Assembly: GCF_033095785.1 (NCBI RefSeq)
Contig: NZ_CP137134.1
Location: 620,001-684,000 of the forward strand
Reading direction: 5' to 3'
DNA length: 64,000 nt
Source of the DNA: Nitrosospira sp. Is2
Lineage (GTDB): Bacteria > Pseudomonadota > Gammaproteobacteria > Burkholderiales > Nitrosomonadaceae
Shown: piece after piece, positions 45,914 through 55,499 of the stretch
How positions within the stretch are numbered: position 1 is the stretch's first letter
Layout of the letters: the number at the start of each line of letters is the position of its first letter
The notes under the pieces: model-generated
Told to the model about the DNA's origin: nothing
Seen by the model: only the letters and a program-made list of their open reading frames with translations
The model's database searches: none
Translations under genes and position numbers: made by a program

Positions 45914-46134
45914 TTCTTCCCCTTTTCCGCTCCGGCAAGCGGCCGGGCCATGATCCAGGCCTGTATATCTTCACTACGCCAGCCACTGGCCGATGCTGAC
46001 AGCTTGATTCGGGCTGGAAACAGGCCGAGAGCTTCCAGCCGATAAATTGAAGAACGCGACAGGCCGGTGAGCTGGATTACTTTGCTCATTCTGAAAATCG
46101 CGTGTATAGGGGAAATTGCTGAGGTATTTTCCAT
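45910..46134 (-). CDS. AlpA-family regulator
   Basis: A 74-aa MerR/excisionase-like winged-helix protein: IFRMSKVIQLTGLSRSSIYRLE, then LGLFPARIKLSASASGWRSEDIQAWI, the standard AlpA pattern. In P4-like elements such proteins activate the integrase or act as recombination directionality factors. It has a perfect AAGGAGA ribosome-binding site and heads the replication operon. Confidence 0.88.
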   Translation of the reverse strand: MENTSAISPIHAIFRMSKVIQLTGLSRSSIYRLEALGLFPARIKLSASASGWRSEDIQAWIMARPLAGAEKGKK

Positions 46135-46239
46135 GATTCTCCTTCACTGTTTTGAATGAAACCCAATGCGACGCAATGGTGTGAAGGCGAATGTACAGAT
46201 GTGCATTCACGGTTTAGCGGAAGCCGTGAATGGCGGATG

Positions 46240-47355
46240 CTAAATAAATTTCGCTTTTATTGGCTTCTCCTTCATAAACACGCGAAACTTATTTCTTACT
46301 TCAGATTTGGGAACCGAAAAGCATTTAGTGCTTGCCTGATAATAAAGGGCCTCATCGTCAATTTTTTCAAGTTTTAGCCAAGCAATCGCCAAGGTGGGTT
46401 TGTCACACTCGGCTTTTATCTGGTCCCAGACCAGGTTAAACTCCACTGGAAGTGCCAGGGATGACCACAGTACTCGGAGATATTTGTCTAAATCGCCTGT
46501 TTTGTAGTATGGAAACTTGTTGCGGACAGTAAGTCTGTTTATTAACTTCTCTTTGCCGCTCATTCGGTAGTGAAGCTCATCCCCATCCGTCTCCTGCAAT
46601 ACCAACGATGACGTTTTGACTGTTGCCTCAGAGCACTCCCTCTCGATTGCTTTCCAGAATGAGTCGAAGTCTAGCGACGTACCATGTTGGAAATACAGTT
46701 TCTGATACAGATTCCTTAAGTGGTGATGTATGAGACCGTATGCGCCGGCAGTTCTCCCTGACGTGAACAAGGATTCGCGACCCCTTAATGTTTCCAAGGA
46801 AGCGGCGTAAAATCGCGTCAGCTGAAGTTTTAAGTCACTTATGCACCCATGAACCCATTTTTTATCCCCGTGGGATTGCTGAAGGATGAGCGCCAGATAT
46901 AGGGCTTCACCGCAGGCCAGTAGAGCAGGATCATATGCTTTGAAAGGTTCGCCCTTTGTATAACCATTGTTGTCTCTGGGCGCTCTCCAGCACCCTTCCC
47001 GCAAGTCGTTTAAGCGCCACCACATTTCGTCGGAATCTGCTAACGCCTGCTGTAATAGCACATCGTTTTCTGCCGTCCAGTCTTCTGGTTGCCAAAATCT
47101 CTCATATTCAAGGAAAGCTTTCCGTAATCTGGTAATTAGAAAAGTTAAGGGGTCAGCAGCAAAAAAATCCCACAGCTTGTCCGCTTTATCGTCCCACTCT
47201 CGGTCAGGGGCGTCCAGGCTTGAGAGGTTTTGACCCATCTGATCAAGCAACTCGATTACGTGATCCAACTCGAACATCTCTTCGAATATGAGAATTTCTC
47301 GTTCGCGCGGATACCTATCAGGTAAGGTTTTCTTTTTAGTAGCGCGGCTAACCAT
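46240..47355 (-). CDS. Hypothetical protein (371 aa)
   Basis: An unrecognised cytoplasmic protein, basic at the ends and helical, with many Trp (KLWDFFAADPLTFL, RFWQPEDWTAEN, DEMWWRLNDLREGCWRA). I choose ATG 47355 (MVSRATKKK) because GGAAAGG precedes it; ATG 47370 adds five residues. The C-terminal region contains SGKEKLINRLTVRNKFPYY and a similar SEVRNKFRVFMKEK. It is the last gene before the right att site. A role in the element, or as an accessory or defence gene, cannot be told. Confidence 0.6.
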   Translation of the reverse strand: MVSRATKKKTLPDRYPREREILIFEEMFELDHVIELLDQMGQNLSSLDAPDREWDDKADKLWDFFAADPLTFLITRLRKAFLEYERFWQPEDWTAENDVLLQQALADSDEMWWRLNDLREGCWRAPRDNNGYTKGEPFKAYDPALLACGEALYLALILQQSHGDKKWVHGCISDLKLQLTRFYAASLETLRGRESLFTSGRTAGAYGLIHHHLRNLYQKLYFQHGTSLDFDSFWKAIERECSEATVKTSSLVLQETDGDELHYRMSGKEKLINRLTVRNKFPYYKTGDLDKYLRVLWSSLALPVEFNLVWDQIKAECDKPTLAIAWLKLEKIDDEALYYQASTKCFSVPKSEVRNKFRVFMKEKPIKAKFI

Positions 47356-47370
47356 ACGCGACCTTTCCAT

Positions 47371-47887
47371 CCAAAAAGTCTTAGTGGCCCCAAACCTTCA
47401 CGGCAGCTAATTCCGTTGCCGCCATTTTAGTTTAACGCACGGGTGGAGCCACGCCGAACGCAAGGACCGAATCGGCATGCTTTACCCGGATTTAAAGTGG
47501 ATCTAGCGTTTGAAGGATTACCGAAGGCGGTCAGGCAATTTGATCTGCGCGTCTTGTCGGTGACAGCTAGTCACGATCACAGGTGCTAAACGGAGTGGTA
47601 AAGCGCTTTGGCGGGCTATTGCCGCACTTGCAGGAGATACTCGGAACTACGGCACCCTTTCGTTTCTCACTGAGAAAAGGTTCGGTGATCCACGGAGTAA
47701 GCTTGCTTCGCGTTTCGTAGGAACCTTGCACTTGCAGGATGTACTATCTCAGAAAAAAAATCTGCATGACGACCTACGCCATTAAAAGTAGAGTGCACGA
47801 AACCGTCAGGTTTATGATGTAGGTAAAGATGTATGTAGTAACGGAAGATATTTGACTTTACGTTACTAATCAATATCTTAAAATTAG
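47371..47887. other. Intergenic region between island end and tRNA
   Basis: About 515 bases with no gene that I can support. Short frames here are shadows or run through the tRNA. Contains the right arm of the attachment region. Confidence 0.45.
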
Positions 47888-47904
47888 TATTGGCGGAGAG
47901 AGAG
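47888..47904. repeat. Right attachment site of the genomic island
   Basis: TATTGGCGGAGAGAGAG; identical to 18147-18163. From 47891 it is the CCA end and acceptor/T-stem border of tRNA-Ser, so integration leaves the tRNA intact. Confidence 0.88.
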
Positions 47905-47983
47905 GGATTCGAACCCTCGATAAGCCTTTTGAGCCTATACTCCCTTAGCAGGGGAGCGCCTTCGACCACTCGGCCATCTCTCC
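47891..47983 (-). tRNA. tRNA-Ser (anticodon GCT)
   Basis: A 93-nt class II tRNA with encoded CCA. The acceptor is GGAGAGA/TCTCTCC with discriminator G. The anticodon stem CTCCC/GGGAG encloses CTGCTAA. A long variable arm (TATAGGCTCAAAAGGCTTATC) is present and the T-loop is TTCGAAT. GCT reads AGC/AGU serine codons. It is the integration target of the island and lies 100 bases downstream of lysC on the same strand. Confidence 0.97.
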
Positions 47984-48084
47984 ACGAAGCCGCATTAGGA
48001 TAGCGGTTTAAACCTTCCTGGTCAAACAACCGAAACCAGGTTTTGCAACGGATCCTGTACGTTCCCATTGCCTGCACTGCGGTG

Positions 48085-49314
48085 TCACGACATCTGATCC
48101 AGTTCAAATATTTTATGCAACACGCGCACAGCGAGTTCCATGTACTTTTCATCAACGACCACGGAAATCTTTATTTCTGAGGTCGAGATCATCTGAATAT
48201 TGATGCCTTCTTCGGCCAGGGCGCGAAACATTCTGCTGGCGATGCCCACATGAGAACGCATGCCAACGCCCACAATGGAGACTTTGGCGATCCTGTCGCC
48301 TCCGATCACCCCGCGCGCACCGATGTGCGGCTGCACCTGATTCTTCAGGATATCTACTGTTCTGGTGAAATCGCTACGATTTACGGTGAACGAAAAATCG
48401 GTCATGCCATCATGGCCGACGTTCTGGATGATCATATCCACATCAATATTGGCATCGGCCACCGGACCAAGAATTTGATAAGCGATACCGGGGCGATCCG
48501 GAACGCCCTGTACAGTGATCTTGGCTTCATCACGATTGAATGCGATACCCGATATAATCGCATGCTCCATGTTTTCTTCTTCCTCGAAAGTAATCAGGGT
48601 GCCCTCGCCCTCTTCCTCGAAACTGGACAATACCCTTAATTTAACCTTGTATTTACCGGCAAATTCCACTGAGCGAATTTGCAGTACCTTTGAACCGAGG
48701 CTGGCCATTTCGAGCATTTCCTCGAAAGTAATGGTCCTGAGTTTGCGCGCTTCAGGCACGATTCGAGGGTCGGTGGTATAAACGCCATCCACGTCGGTAT
48801 AGATTTGACATTCGTCCGCCTTGAGCGCTGCTGCTAACGCGACCGCAGTGGTATCCGATCCGCCTCGACCTAGTGTGGTAATGCTGCCCGCCTCGTCCAC
48901 TCCCTGAAATCCTGCCACGGCCACAACGTATCCGGCGTCGAGATCCGCGCGGATTTTATCTTCGTCGATTTTAAGAATGCGCGCCTTGGTATGGGCATTG
49001 TCGGTCAGTATACGAACCTGTGACCCGGTATAGCTCTTCGCCTGGACGCCGAGATCCATGAGGGCCATCGACAACAACGCCACGGAGACCTGCTCACCGG
49101 TCGATACCATGACATCCAGTTCCCTTGGATGGGGATTCGCCTGAAATTCCCTGGCGAGGGCAATAAGGCGATTGGTCTCCCCGCTCATGGCAGAAACCAC
49201 TACTACGATCTGATGGCCGCGAGACTGAAATTTGGCGATACGGCGCGCGACATTTTTTATCCGCTCCGTGCTTCCAACCGATGTGCCGCCGTATTTTTGA
49301 ACAATAAGTGTCAC
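48085..49314 (-). CDS. lysC: Aspartate kinase
   Basis: Phosphorylates L-aspartate with ATP at the head of Lys/Thr/Met synthesis. It opens with the kinase signature LIVQKYGGTSVGS, has GRGGSDTTAVALAAALKA and YTDVDGVYTTDPR in the catalytic domain, and two ACT domains at the C-terminus (ITVQGVPDRPGIAYQIL, VSIVGVGMRSHVGIASRMF) for feedback control. I start at GTG 49314 (VTLIVQKYGG), the usual family start; the frame also has a TTG at 49326. About 409 aa. Full length, no sign of damage. Confidence 0.95.
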   Translation of the reverse strand: MTLIVQKYGGTSVGSTERIKNVARRIAKFQSRGHQIVVVVSAMSGETNRLIALAREFQANPHPRELDVMVSTGEQVSVALLSMALMDLGVQAKSYTGSQVRILTDNAHTKARILKIDEDKIRADLDAGYVVAVAGFQGVDEAGSITTLGRGGSDTTAVALAAALKADECQIYTDVDGVYTTDPRIVPEARKLRTITFEEMLEMASLGSKVLQIRSVEFAGKYKVKLRVLSSFEEEGEGTLITFEEEENMEHAIISGIAFNRDEAKITVQGVPDRPGIAYQILGPVADANIDVDMIIQNVGHDGMTDFSFTVNRSDFTRTVDILKNQVQPHIGARGVIGGDRIAKVSIVGVGMRSHVGIASRMFRALAEEGINIQMISTSEIKISVVVDEKYMELAVRVLHKIFELDQMS

Positions 49315-49894
49315 GATTGCCAACAATTCGACATTGAGAAAAAAGATACCGTCGCAAGCATTATGTCAGATCAATTCAACGTACCGCCAACGCAAGTATT
49401 GAGTCTAGTTGAACCGAATACAGGTATCTCGATCGGGAATTTTACCTGATTACCGAAAATAAAACTGGCAAACATCTCTGGTATCCTCTAGCTGAGCGCA
49501 ACCAGACGGAGTCTGAGCAGCTAAACGGAACTTGTTCATTTTCGTGACGCTTCTCACAGGGCCTCGTACGACTGCTCCGTTCGCTGCATTTTAAACACAG
49601 CTGGAACAAGGGGTTGTGCACACTTTTCCGCAGCCGGTCTTTTGCCAGCTTGCCACGACGCGCGGTGGAAAACGAGGATTATTCCTGCTCCAGTGCCCCA
49701 ACCGCCCGGTCCTGGCAACCACCTTATGTGAGTTTATTTCCAGCTCCAGTAAATATGCAATACGATAAATGCGACAGCCGAAAAATGTTGAAATAAGCAA
49801 AGTGAATGTAGTTAATACTTGCACAGAATAAAAAAACAAATTAAATTTATGAATGTACAATAATCCCTCAACATAACCTGTAGAGAGCTGGCTT
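49315..49894. other. Intergenic region upstream of lysC
   Basis: About 580 bases; a minus frame 49591-49941 overlaps the HTH gene and has no family resemblance, so it is not called. Holds the lysC and HTH gene promoters, not precisely located. Confidence 0.45.
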
Positions 49895-50179
49895 ATGAAA
49901 CTCTTCGAAGAAATATCCAATCCCCGTGAAATCCGTCGCAAATTGGGTCTTAATCAGCATGACTTCTGGAGCAAGGTCGGCGTCACGCAAAGTGGCGGCT
50001 CCCGTTATGAAAGTGGACGAAATATGCCACGGCCTGTAAGGGAGCTGGTGCGGCTTGTGCATATCGAACACATCGATCTTGGCAAGATCAAGAAGGATGA
50101 TTTGGCTGTGGCAGCGCTACTGAAAAGCCAGAATCCGGATTTGTACAAGAGTCTGAAGAAAGCCGCCAAAGCGAAATAA
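49895..50179 (+). CDS. Small helix-turn-helix regulator
   Basis: A 94-aa XRE/Cro-like DNA-binding protein: IRRKLGLNQHDFWSKVGVTQSGGSRYESGR is a typical HTH with the recognition-helix pattern. A basic C-terminal tail KSLKKAAKAK follows. The target is unknown. It is monocistronic, with GAGAGCTGG just before the ATG. Confidence 0.8.
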   Translation: MKLFEEISNPREIRRKLGLNQHDFWSKVGVTQSGGSRYESGRNMPRPVRELVRLVHIEHIDLGKIKKDDLAVAALLKSQNPDLYKSLKKAAKAK

Positions 50180-50432
50180 GGCGAGAACGTCGGCTAAGCC
50201 AGACTCACCGCATGGTAAACCTGACCTCCGAGTTGCTTTAGCTCATCTCAACTGAGCAGGAGAAAGTATCGCCGAAGGCTTTAATCTCGGGGTGGGACGG
50301 TGGGCCGTTTCTCTGGAAATATGGCGCAACTGTTAAAGAGACAAATCGAAAAGTCCCGTTCACGGAAAATCTCCGTCAGTCTTGACTCACTCTCGGCAGT
50401 CGTTTCGCAAAAGCTTTACCAGCAGCTGCAAC

Positions 50433-51293
50433 TCAGGCATTTAGCTTGACATCAATGCCCAGCGCCTGAATCCTTGCTGAAAACGTTTCCATCCACACTT
50501 GACTGACTTTAGTAAGCCGGGGCGCCTCCGGTTGCATGGAGGGACGGGCAAGGCCATAAAGCAGCACGCCTTTCAGTTGTCCGCCCTCTATCAGGAAGTC
50601 CTCGATAAAGTTGAGATAGGCCTCCGACTCCCCGGTCGAAGGTGGAATGCCGTCGATCCGAAACACGCAGGTTTGCAGCCAGGTGGGACACAATGTCGTT
50701 GCCAACCGCAGGTTTTGGCGCATTCGCTGCAAGCTCATCCTTGTATTATTGATGAGCTGCCGCCCCCCGCGAGTAACGCTGTCAAGTTTGAACCAGACCT
50801 CGCCGTTGAGCTGCGCCATCGCGCTCAACCCCGTCTGCACGTCCAGTCGATCGATCAGGCTGCCGTTAGTGATCAGCACCAGTTTAAGATTACTGGGTAA
50901 ATCGTAATCAGCTTTTACGCGCCCAATCAACGCGATCACCTGTGCGAATTCCCGCGCGCTGGTAGGCTCGCCGTTACCGGATAAGGCGATATCATTGATG
51001 CGCCGCGCTTCCGGGATGACTTGTGTCAACATGAAGTCGCCGTGCAGGATTTCATGCAGGAATGCCCGCAACTCCGTTTCAAGTGCGGTGAGATCAATTT
51101 GTGGCGCTGCGCCGCGTTTGAGATCGGGAACCTGGCAATAAACACAGCGCCAGTTGCAGGCATTATTGGGATTCAGATTGATGCCTATCGACACCCCGCC
51201 AGAGCGCCGCGAAACTACCGGATAAACGTAAGTAAGACCCGCAATGTCGCGGCTGTGGTCAGCGATATGCAATAGTTTAGAGGTGCGCTGCAA
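50433..51293 (-). CDS. Radical SAM protein
   Basis: A 286-aa enzyme with the Fe4S4 motif CNWRCVYC (Cys46, Cys50, Cys53) and downstream ALSGNGEPT, LVLITNGSL and WFKLDSV as in radical SAM proteins with a TIM-barrel core. It has no SPASM cysteine cluster, so the substrate is unknown. The frame begins at TTG 51293 (MQRTSKLLHI); no ATG lies early, so a non-ATG start is likely. It is divergent from queD with only 15 bases between the starts. The queD neighbourhood suggests a queuosine context, but it lacks the QueE-type CX14CX2C motif. Confidence 0.82.
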   Translation of the reverse strand: MQRTSKLLHIADHSRDIAGLTYVYPVVSRRSGGVSIGINLNPNNACNWRCVYCQVPDLKRGAAPQIDLTALETELRAFLHEILHGDFMLTQVIPEARRINDIALSGNGEPTSAREFAQVIALIGRVKADYDLPSNLKLVLITNGSLIDRLDVQTGLSAMAQLNGEVWFKLDSVTRGGRQLINNTRMSLQRMRQNLRLATTLCPTWLQTCVFRIDGIPPSTGESEAYLNFIEDFLIEGGQLKGVLLYGLARPSMQPEAPRLTKVSQVWMETFSARIQALGIDVKLNA

Positions 51294-51308
51294 TGTTACA
51301 ATTCCCTA

Positions 51309-51758
51309 ATGTTAATTACACGCAGGCTGGAATTCGACGCTGGCCACCGCATCCCCGCGCACCAAAGCAAATGCCGACACCTGCACGGGCACCGATACGC
51401 TATCGAAGTAACCTTGTCGGGCCTCATTATTACTGAGGCAGGCGCTGCCGAGCAAGGGATGGTAATGGATTATTCCGAAGTAAAACGTATCGCCAATGTT
51501 GCCTTGGTGGATTTGTGGGATCATGCATTCCTGGTTTATCGCCAGGATGTCGAAGTTTTACAATTCCTTCAATCTCTCGATGATCACAAAACAGTCGTGC
51601 TGGACAGCCCACCCACAGCTGAAAATCTCGCGCTTACCGCATTTCGGATACTAGACGTCGCCTACCAGGATACTTACGGCAATCACCTGAGGCTGGAGCA
51701 GGTACGCCTGTTTGAAACGCCTAATTGCTGGGCGGATGCGGTACGCGGTAAATTTTAA
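51309..51758 (+). CDS. queD: 6-carboxy-5,6,7,8-tetrahydropterin synthase
   Basis: A 149-aa PTPS-fold enzyme converting 7,8-dihydroneopterin triphosphate to 6-carboxytetrahydropterin, the second step of queuosine synthesis. Zinc ligands are H13 (FDAGHR), H26 and H28 (HLHGHRY), catalytic Cys22 lies in SKCRHLHG, and the VMDYSEVKRIANVALVDLWDHAFL and ENLALTAFRIL regions are present. It is full length, with no ribosome-binding site of note. It lies head to head with the radical SAM gene. Confidence 0.95.
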   Translation: MLITRRLEFDAGHRIPAHQSKCRHLHGHRYAIEVTLSGLIITEAGAAEQGMVMDYSEVKRIANVALVDLWDHAFLVYRQDVEVLQFLQSLDDHKTVVLDSPPTAENLALTAFRILDVAYQDTYGNHLRLEQVRLFETPNCWADAVRGKF

Positions 51759-52077
51759 CCGGTTTATTTTTACCGGTTTGACCTTGGGGTAACCAGCTGG
51801 TTCCGTGAATCATGCGATCCGATGTGCGCTATCCGCCCAAGCTGTCACACATGAGGACAACCAAGTGGCTTTTTTGATCGCACTTAAAACTGCCCTTATG
51901 CGCCTTGGTTGTAAAAGTCCCCTCGACAAAGCCAGTGCCCAACCGCCCCGCTGGACACTTACAACCAATGCGGGCAACCCTCCTCGATCACGCGCCTGGC
52001 TTCCAACGGCCAATTAATTTCGTTGTTTTCCGCGATTTTTGTTAACATGAACCGAATTCCACAACCTACCAACGTCC

Positions 52078-52554
52078 ATGCTAAATCAACCCGTTCCCGA
52101 TTTTGAGGTTCCATCGACCAGCAACAAAATCTTCCGCTTGTCCGCAGCCTCAGAGAAAAATTTGGTAATTTATTTTTATCCCAAAGATAACACCCCCGGT
52201 TGCACAATCGAGGGGCAGGAGTTTCGCGACGCATATGATGACTTTGCAAAACTTGGTTGCGATATTGTTGGCATCTCGCGCGACAGCATCAAATCGCATG
52301 ACGGGTTCAAAATCAAAATGGACTTCCCCTTTGAGCTGTTGAGCGACTCGGACGAATCCGTCTGCAAACTGTTCAATGTCATCAAGATGAAAAATATGTA
52401 CGGTAAACAGGTACGTGGAATCGAGCGTAGCACCTTCGTGCTGGATGGGAGGCAAATACTGCGCAGGGAATGGCGGGGAGTCAAGGTAGCCGGTCACGTT
52501 CAGGAGGTGCTGGAATTCGTCAAGACACTGCCGAGGGAGAGTCATGAGCCCTAG
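52078..52554 (+). CDS. bcp: Thiol peroxidase, Bcp/PrxQ type
   Basis: A 158-aa peroxiredoxin reducing peroxides with thioredoxin. The active site is FYPKDNTPGCTIEGQEF with peroxidatic Cys42, and the conserved GISRDSIKSHDGFKIKMDFPFELLSD follows. No Cys is found five residues after Cys42, where many PrxQ proteins carry the resolving Cys, so it is of the 1-Cys or atypical type. Its end overlaps the next start by 11 bases. Confidence 0.93.
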   Translation: MLNQPVPDFEVPSTSNKIFRLSAASEKNLVIYFYPKDNTPGCTIEGQEFRDAYDDFAKLGCDIVGISRDSIKSHDGFKIKMDFPFELLSDSDESVCKLFNVIKMKNMYGKQVRGIERSTFVLDGRQILRREWRGVKVAGHVQEVLEFVKTLPRESHEP

Positions 52555-53989
52555 AAAAACAGCCTCCTCTCCGACTTCGTCCATTACTCCCGTCACTCGG
52601 CTACATGCCAACCCCAAGCTTTTCGTGCTGGACAGCAATGTGCTGATGCATGATCCCACCAGTCTGTTCCGCTTCCAGGAGCATGACATCTACATCACGA
52701 TGATGACCCTCGAGGAGCTCGACAATAACAAGAAGGGCATGTCCGAAGTGGCTCGTAATGCGCGACAAACCAGCCGTTTTCTAGATGAGATCGTGAACAG
52801 CGCTATCACCGATATCGACGAAGGTATCCCTCTGCAACCGCACGGCAGCAAGAGCGCCACCGGGAGGCTGTTTCTTCAGACCCAGGCGATTAGCAGCGTC
52901 CTGCCCATGCGCCTGGCAAGCGGCAGCGCTGACAATCAGATTATCGGTGTCGTAAAATTTTTGCACGAAACCTATCAGAACCGCACGGTGGTCCTGGTTT
53001 CCAAGGACATCAACATGCGCATCAAGTCGCGCGCATTGGGACTGGCTGCGGAAGACTACTTCAACGACAAGGTCCTCGAAGACACTGATCTCCTTTTTTC
53101 CGGAATACAAGAGCTACCAGGCGACTTCTGGGATAAGCACGGCAAGGATATGGAATCATGGCAGCAGGGCGGTCAGACGTTCTATCGCGTCAATGGACCG
53201 CTATGCGCGGATTTCATGATCAATCAGTTCGTCTATCTGGAACATGACAAGCCGTTCTATGCCCTCGTCAAGGAGCGTAACGGCCGGACCGCTGTTCTGC
53301 AAACCCTTAAAGACTACGGTCATCAAAAAAATAACGTTTGGGGGATCACGGCGCGTAACCGCGAGCAAAATTTCGCGCTCAACTTGCTGATGAATCCGGA
53401 GATCGATTTTGTCACTCTGCTGGGGCAGGCCGGCACGGGCAAGACGCTGCTTACCTTGGCGGCCGGGCTGATGCAGACATTGGAGCACAAGATTTATTCG
53501 GAAATAATTATGACTCGAGTCACGGTGCCGGTAGGAGAAGACATCGGCTTTCTACCCGGCACGGAAGAAGAAAAGATGACACCGTGGATGGGCGCGGTGG
53601 AAGACAATCTTGACGTGCTCAACAAAACAGACAGCAGTGCGGGAGAATGGGGACGCGCAGCCACCCTTGATCTGATTCGCTCGCGCATCAAGATAAAATC
53701 GCTCAATTTCATGCGCGGGCGCACGTTTATAAATAAGTTCCTCATCATCGACGAGGCCCAGAATTTAACTCCCAAGCAGATGAAAACCCTCATTACCCGG
53801 GCGGGACCCGCTACCAAAGTCATCTGCCTGGGCAATATTGCCCAAATAGACACACCATATTTGTCCGAGGGCAGTTCAGGACTGACCTACGTCGTAGACC
53901 GGTTCAAGGGGTGGAACCACAGCGGACACGTGACATTGCAACGCGGCGAGCGCTCGCGACTGGCCGATTATGCGGCGGAGGTGTTATAG
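52544..53989 (+). CDS. PhoH-family protein (PIN domain + ATPase)
   Basis: A 481-aa PhoH2-type protein with an N-terminal PIN ribonuclease-like domain (FVLDSNVLMHDP, EELDNNKKG) and a C-terminal RecA-like ATPase with Walker A GQAGTGKTLL and Walker B LIIDEAQNLTP. Such proteins act as RNA helicase/nuclease pairs. It overlaps bcp by 11 bases and is probably co-transcribed. Start ATG 52544 at GTCATGAGCCC. Confidence 0.93.
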   Translation: MSPRKTASSPTSSITPVTRLHANPKLFVLDSNVLMHDPTSLFRFQEHDIYITMMTLEELDNNKKGMSEVARNARQTSRFLDEIVNSAITDIDEGIPLQPHGSKSATGRLFLQTQAISSVLPMRLASGSADNQIIGVVKFLHETYQNRTVVLVSKDINMRIKSRALGLAAEDYFNDKVLEDTDLLFSGIQELPGDFWDKHGKDMESWQQGGQTFYRVNGPLCADFMINQFVYLEHDKPFYALVKERNGRTAVLQTLKDYGHQKNNVWGITARNREQNFALNLLMNPEIDFVTLLGQAGTGKTLLTLAAGLMQTLEHKIYSEIIMTRVTVPVGEDIGFLPGTEEEKMTPWMGAVEDNLDVLNKTDSSAGEWGRAATLDLIRSRIKIKSLNFMRGRTFINKFLIIDEAQNLTPKQMKTLITRAGPATKVICLGNIAQIDTPYLSEGSSGLTYVVDRFKGWNHSGHVTLQRGERSRLADYAAEVL

Positions 53990-54035
53990 GCGGGCCAGAG
54001 CTCCAGTTGGTATGGAGAACCGGGCGCCATTCCGA

Positions 54036-55424
54036 CTAATAATGTCCTGATTTAGCGTAGCTTTCAAAGCGAGTGTATTCGCCAAGAAAGGTCAGGTCTA
54101 CCTTGCCTATCGGCCCATTACGCTGCTTGCCAATGATGATCTCGGCAATCCCCTTATCCTGTGTCTCCGGGTTGTAGACCTCATCCCGATAGATAAAAAG
54201 AATCAGGTCCGCATCCTGTTCTATTGCGCCTGACTCACGCAAATCGGACATGACCGGCCGCTTGTTCGGGCGCTGTTCCAGGCTACGGTTCAATTGCGAC
54301 AATGCGACCACAGGCACATTCAGTTCTTTTGCCAGCGCCTTTAGCGAACGCGAAATTTCTGAAATCTCAGTAGCGCGATTCTCTCCGTGGCTGGTAGAAG
54401 ACATGAGCTGCAGATAATCCACGACGATTAATCCCAATTCCCCCTGCTGGCGATGAAGTCTTCGCGCCCGCGCTCGCAATTCCAGTGCGTTCAATGCAGC
54501 GCTCTCGTCAATGAAGAGGGGCGCATCACTCAGCTTCCCGAGCGCATGGGTCAACTTCGACCAATCCTCGTCCTCTAAACGCCCGGTACGCACCTTGTGC
54601 TGATCGAGACGCCCTACCGAGCCAAGCATCCGCATTGCCAGTTGAGCGCCGCCCATTTCCATGCTGAACACCGCGACGGCTTTTCCCAGCATGAGCGCCA
54701 CATGCTCTGCAATATTGAGGGCAAAAGCTGTTTTTCCCATAGACGGACGACCAGCTACAATAACCAGGTCGCCCGGCTGCAAGCCGGAGGTTTTCTGGTC
54801 GAGGTCGTGGAAGCCGGTCGCGATGCCAGTCACGTCACTGGGAGTATCCTGGTTGTAAAGTGTCTCGATCCGCTCTACGACCTGCTTGAGAAGGGGCTGA
54901 ATATCGATGAATCCCTGCTTGCCGCGCGCCCCTGACTCCGCAATCTCAAACACCTTCGCTTCGGCTTCATCCAGCAGGTTGGCTGCCGAACGCCCCGACG
55001 GGCTATAAGCAGAGTCGGAGATTTCGGATCCGACTTGCGCGAGTTTGCGCATCACCGACCGCTCCCGCACGATCTCGGCGTAACGCCGGATGTTGGCTGC
55101 GGATGGGGTGTTTTGAACAATTATGCCGACATACGCCAGTCCACCTACATTTTGCAGTTCCGCTGACATTTCAAGCGACTCGGCAACTGTCACCACGTCT
55201 GCCGGTTTGCTATGCTCAACCAGCTTGCAAATGTGCCGGTAAATGAGGCGATGATCCTGCCGATAAAAATCATCCTCCGTAAGAACATCGGCCACCCTAT
55301 CCCATGCATGGTTATCGAGCATCAGTCCGCCCAGGACGGACTGCTCCGCTTCCACCGAATGGGGAGGCATTTTGTAGGATTCGAGCAATTGATCGCTGGC
55401 GGGCGAGGTGAGGAATTGAGCCAT
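54036..55424 (-). CDS. dnaB: Replicative DNA helicase DnaB
   Basis: A 462-aa hexameric 5'-3' helicase driving the replication fork. It has an N-terminal DnaB domain (PPHSVEAEQSVLGGLMLDN), a linker, and a RecA-like domain with Walker A AGRPSMGKTAFALN and the DnaB motifs VVDYLQLM, LSQLNRSLEQR and SDLRESGAIEQDADLILFIYR. No intein is visible. It is the last gene of the rpsF-priB-rpsR-rplI-dnaB run, separated from rplI by 158 bases with a terminator. Confidence 0.97.
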   Translation of the reverse strand: MAQFLTSPASDQLLESYKMPPHSVEAEQSVLGGLMLDNHAWDRVADVLTEDDFYRQDHRLIYRHICKLVEHSKPADVVTVAESLEMSAELQNVGGLAYVGIIVQNTPSAANIRRYAEIVRERSVMRKLAQVGSEISDSAYSPSGRSAANLLDEAEAKVFEIAESGARGKQGFIDIQPLLKQVVERIETLYNQDTPSDVTGIATGFHDLDQKTSGLQPGDLVIVAGRPSMGKTAFALNIAEHVALMLGKAVAVFSMEMGGAQLAMRMLGSVGRLDQHKVRTGRLEDEDWSKLTHALGKLSDAPLFIDESAALNALELRARARRLHRQQGELGLIVVDYLQLMSSTSHGENRATEISEISRSLKALAKELNVPVVALSQLNRSLEQRPNKRPVMSDLRESGAIEQDADLILFIYRDEVYNPETQDKGIAEIIIGKQRNGPIGKVDLTFLGEYTRFESYAKSGHY

Positions 55425-55499
55425 GAGATCAGGTAAACGTGCTGGTATCGAAAGGTTCTACCATCCGTCTGACAGCCACGGCGGCGGCAATATGAAAAC

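Larger units (their letters stand above)
18147..47904. mobile_element. Integrative genomic island at tRNA-Ser(GCT), about 29.8 kb
   Basis: It is bounded by 17-bp direct repeats, the right one within tRNA-Ser. It contains a P4-type integrase at the left end and AlpA/zinc-ribbon/primase genes at the right end. Base composition drops within it compared with the flanking GC-rich genes, many genes are of unknown function, and it hosts decayed IS elements. The cargo includes a RiPP-like cluster. No conjugation or capsid genes are recognisable, so mobility would depend on helpers. Confidence 0.85.

Noticed and set aside
49591..49941. 116-codon minus-strand frame upstream of the HTH gene
   Set aside because: Overlaps the HTH gene antisense and has no recognisable domain.
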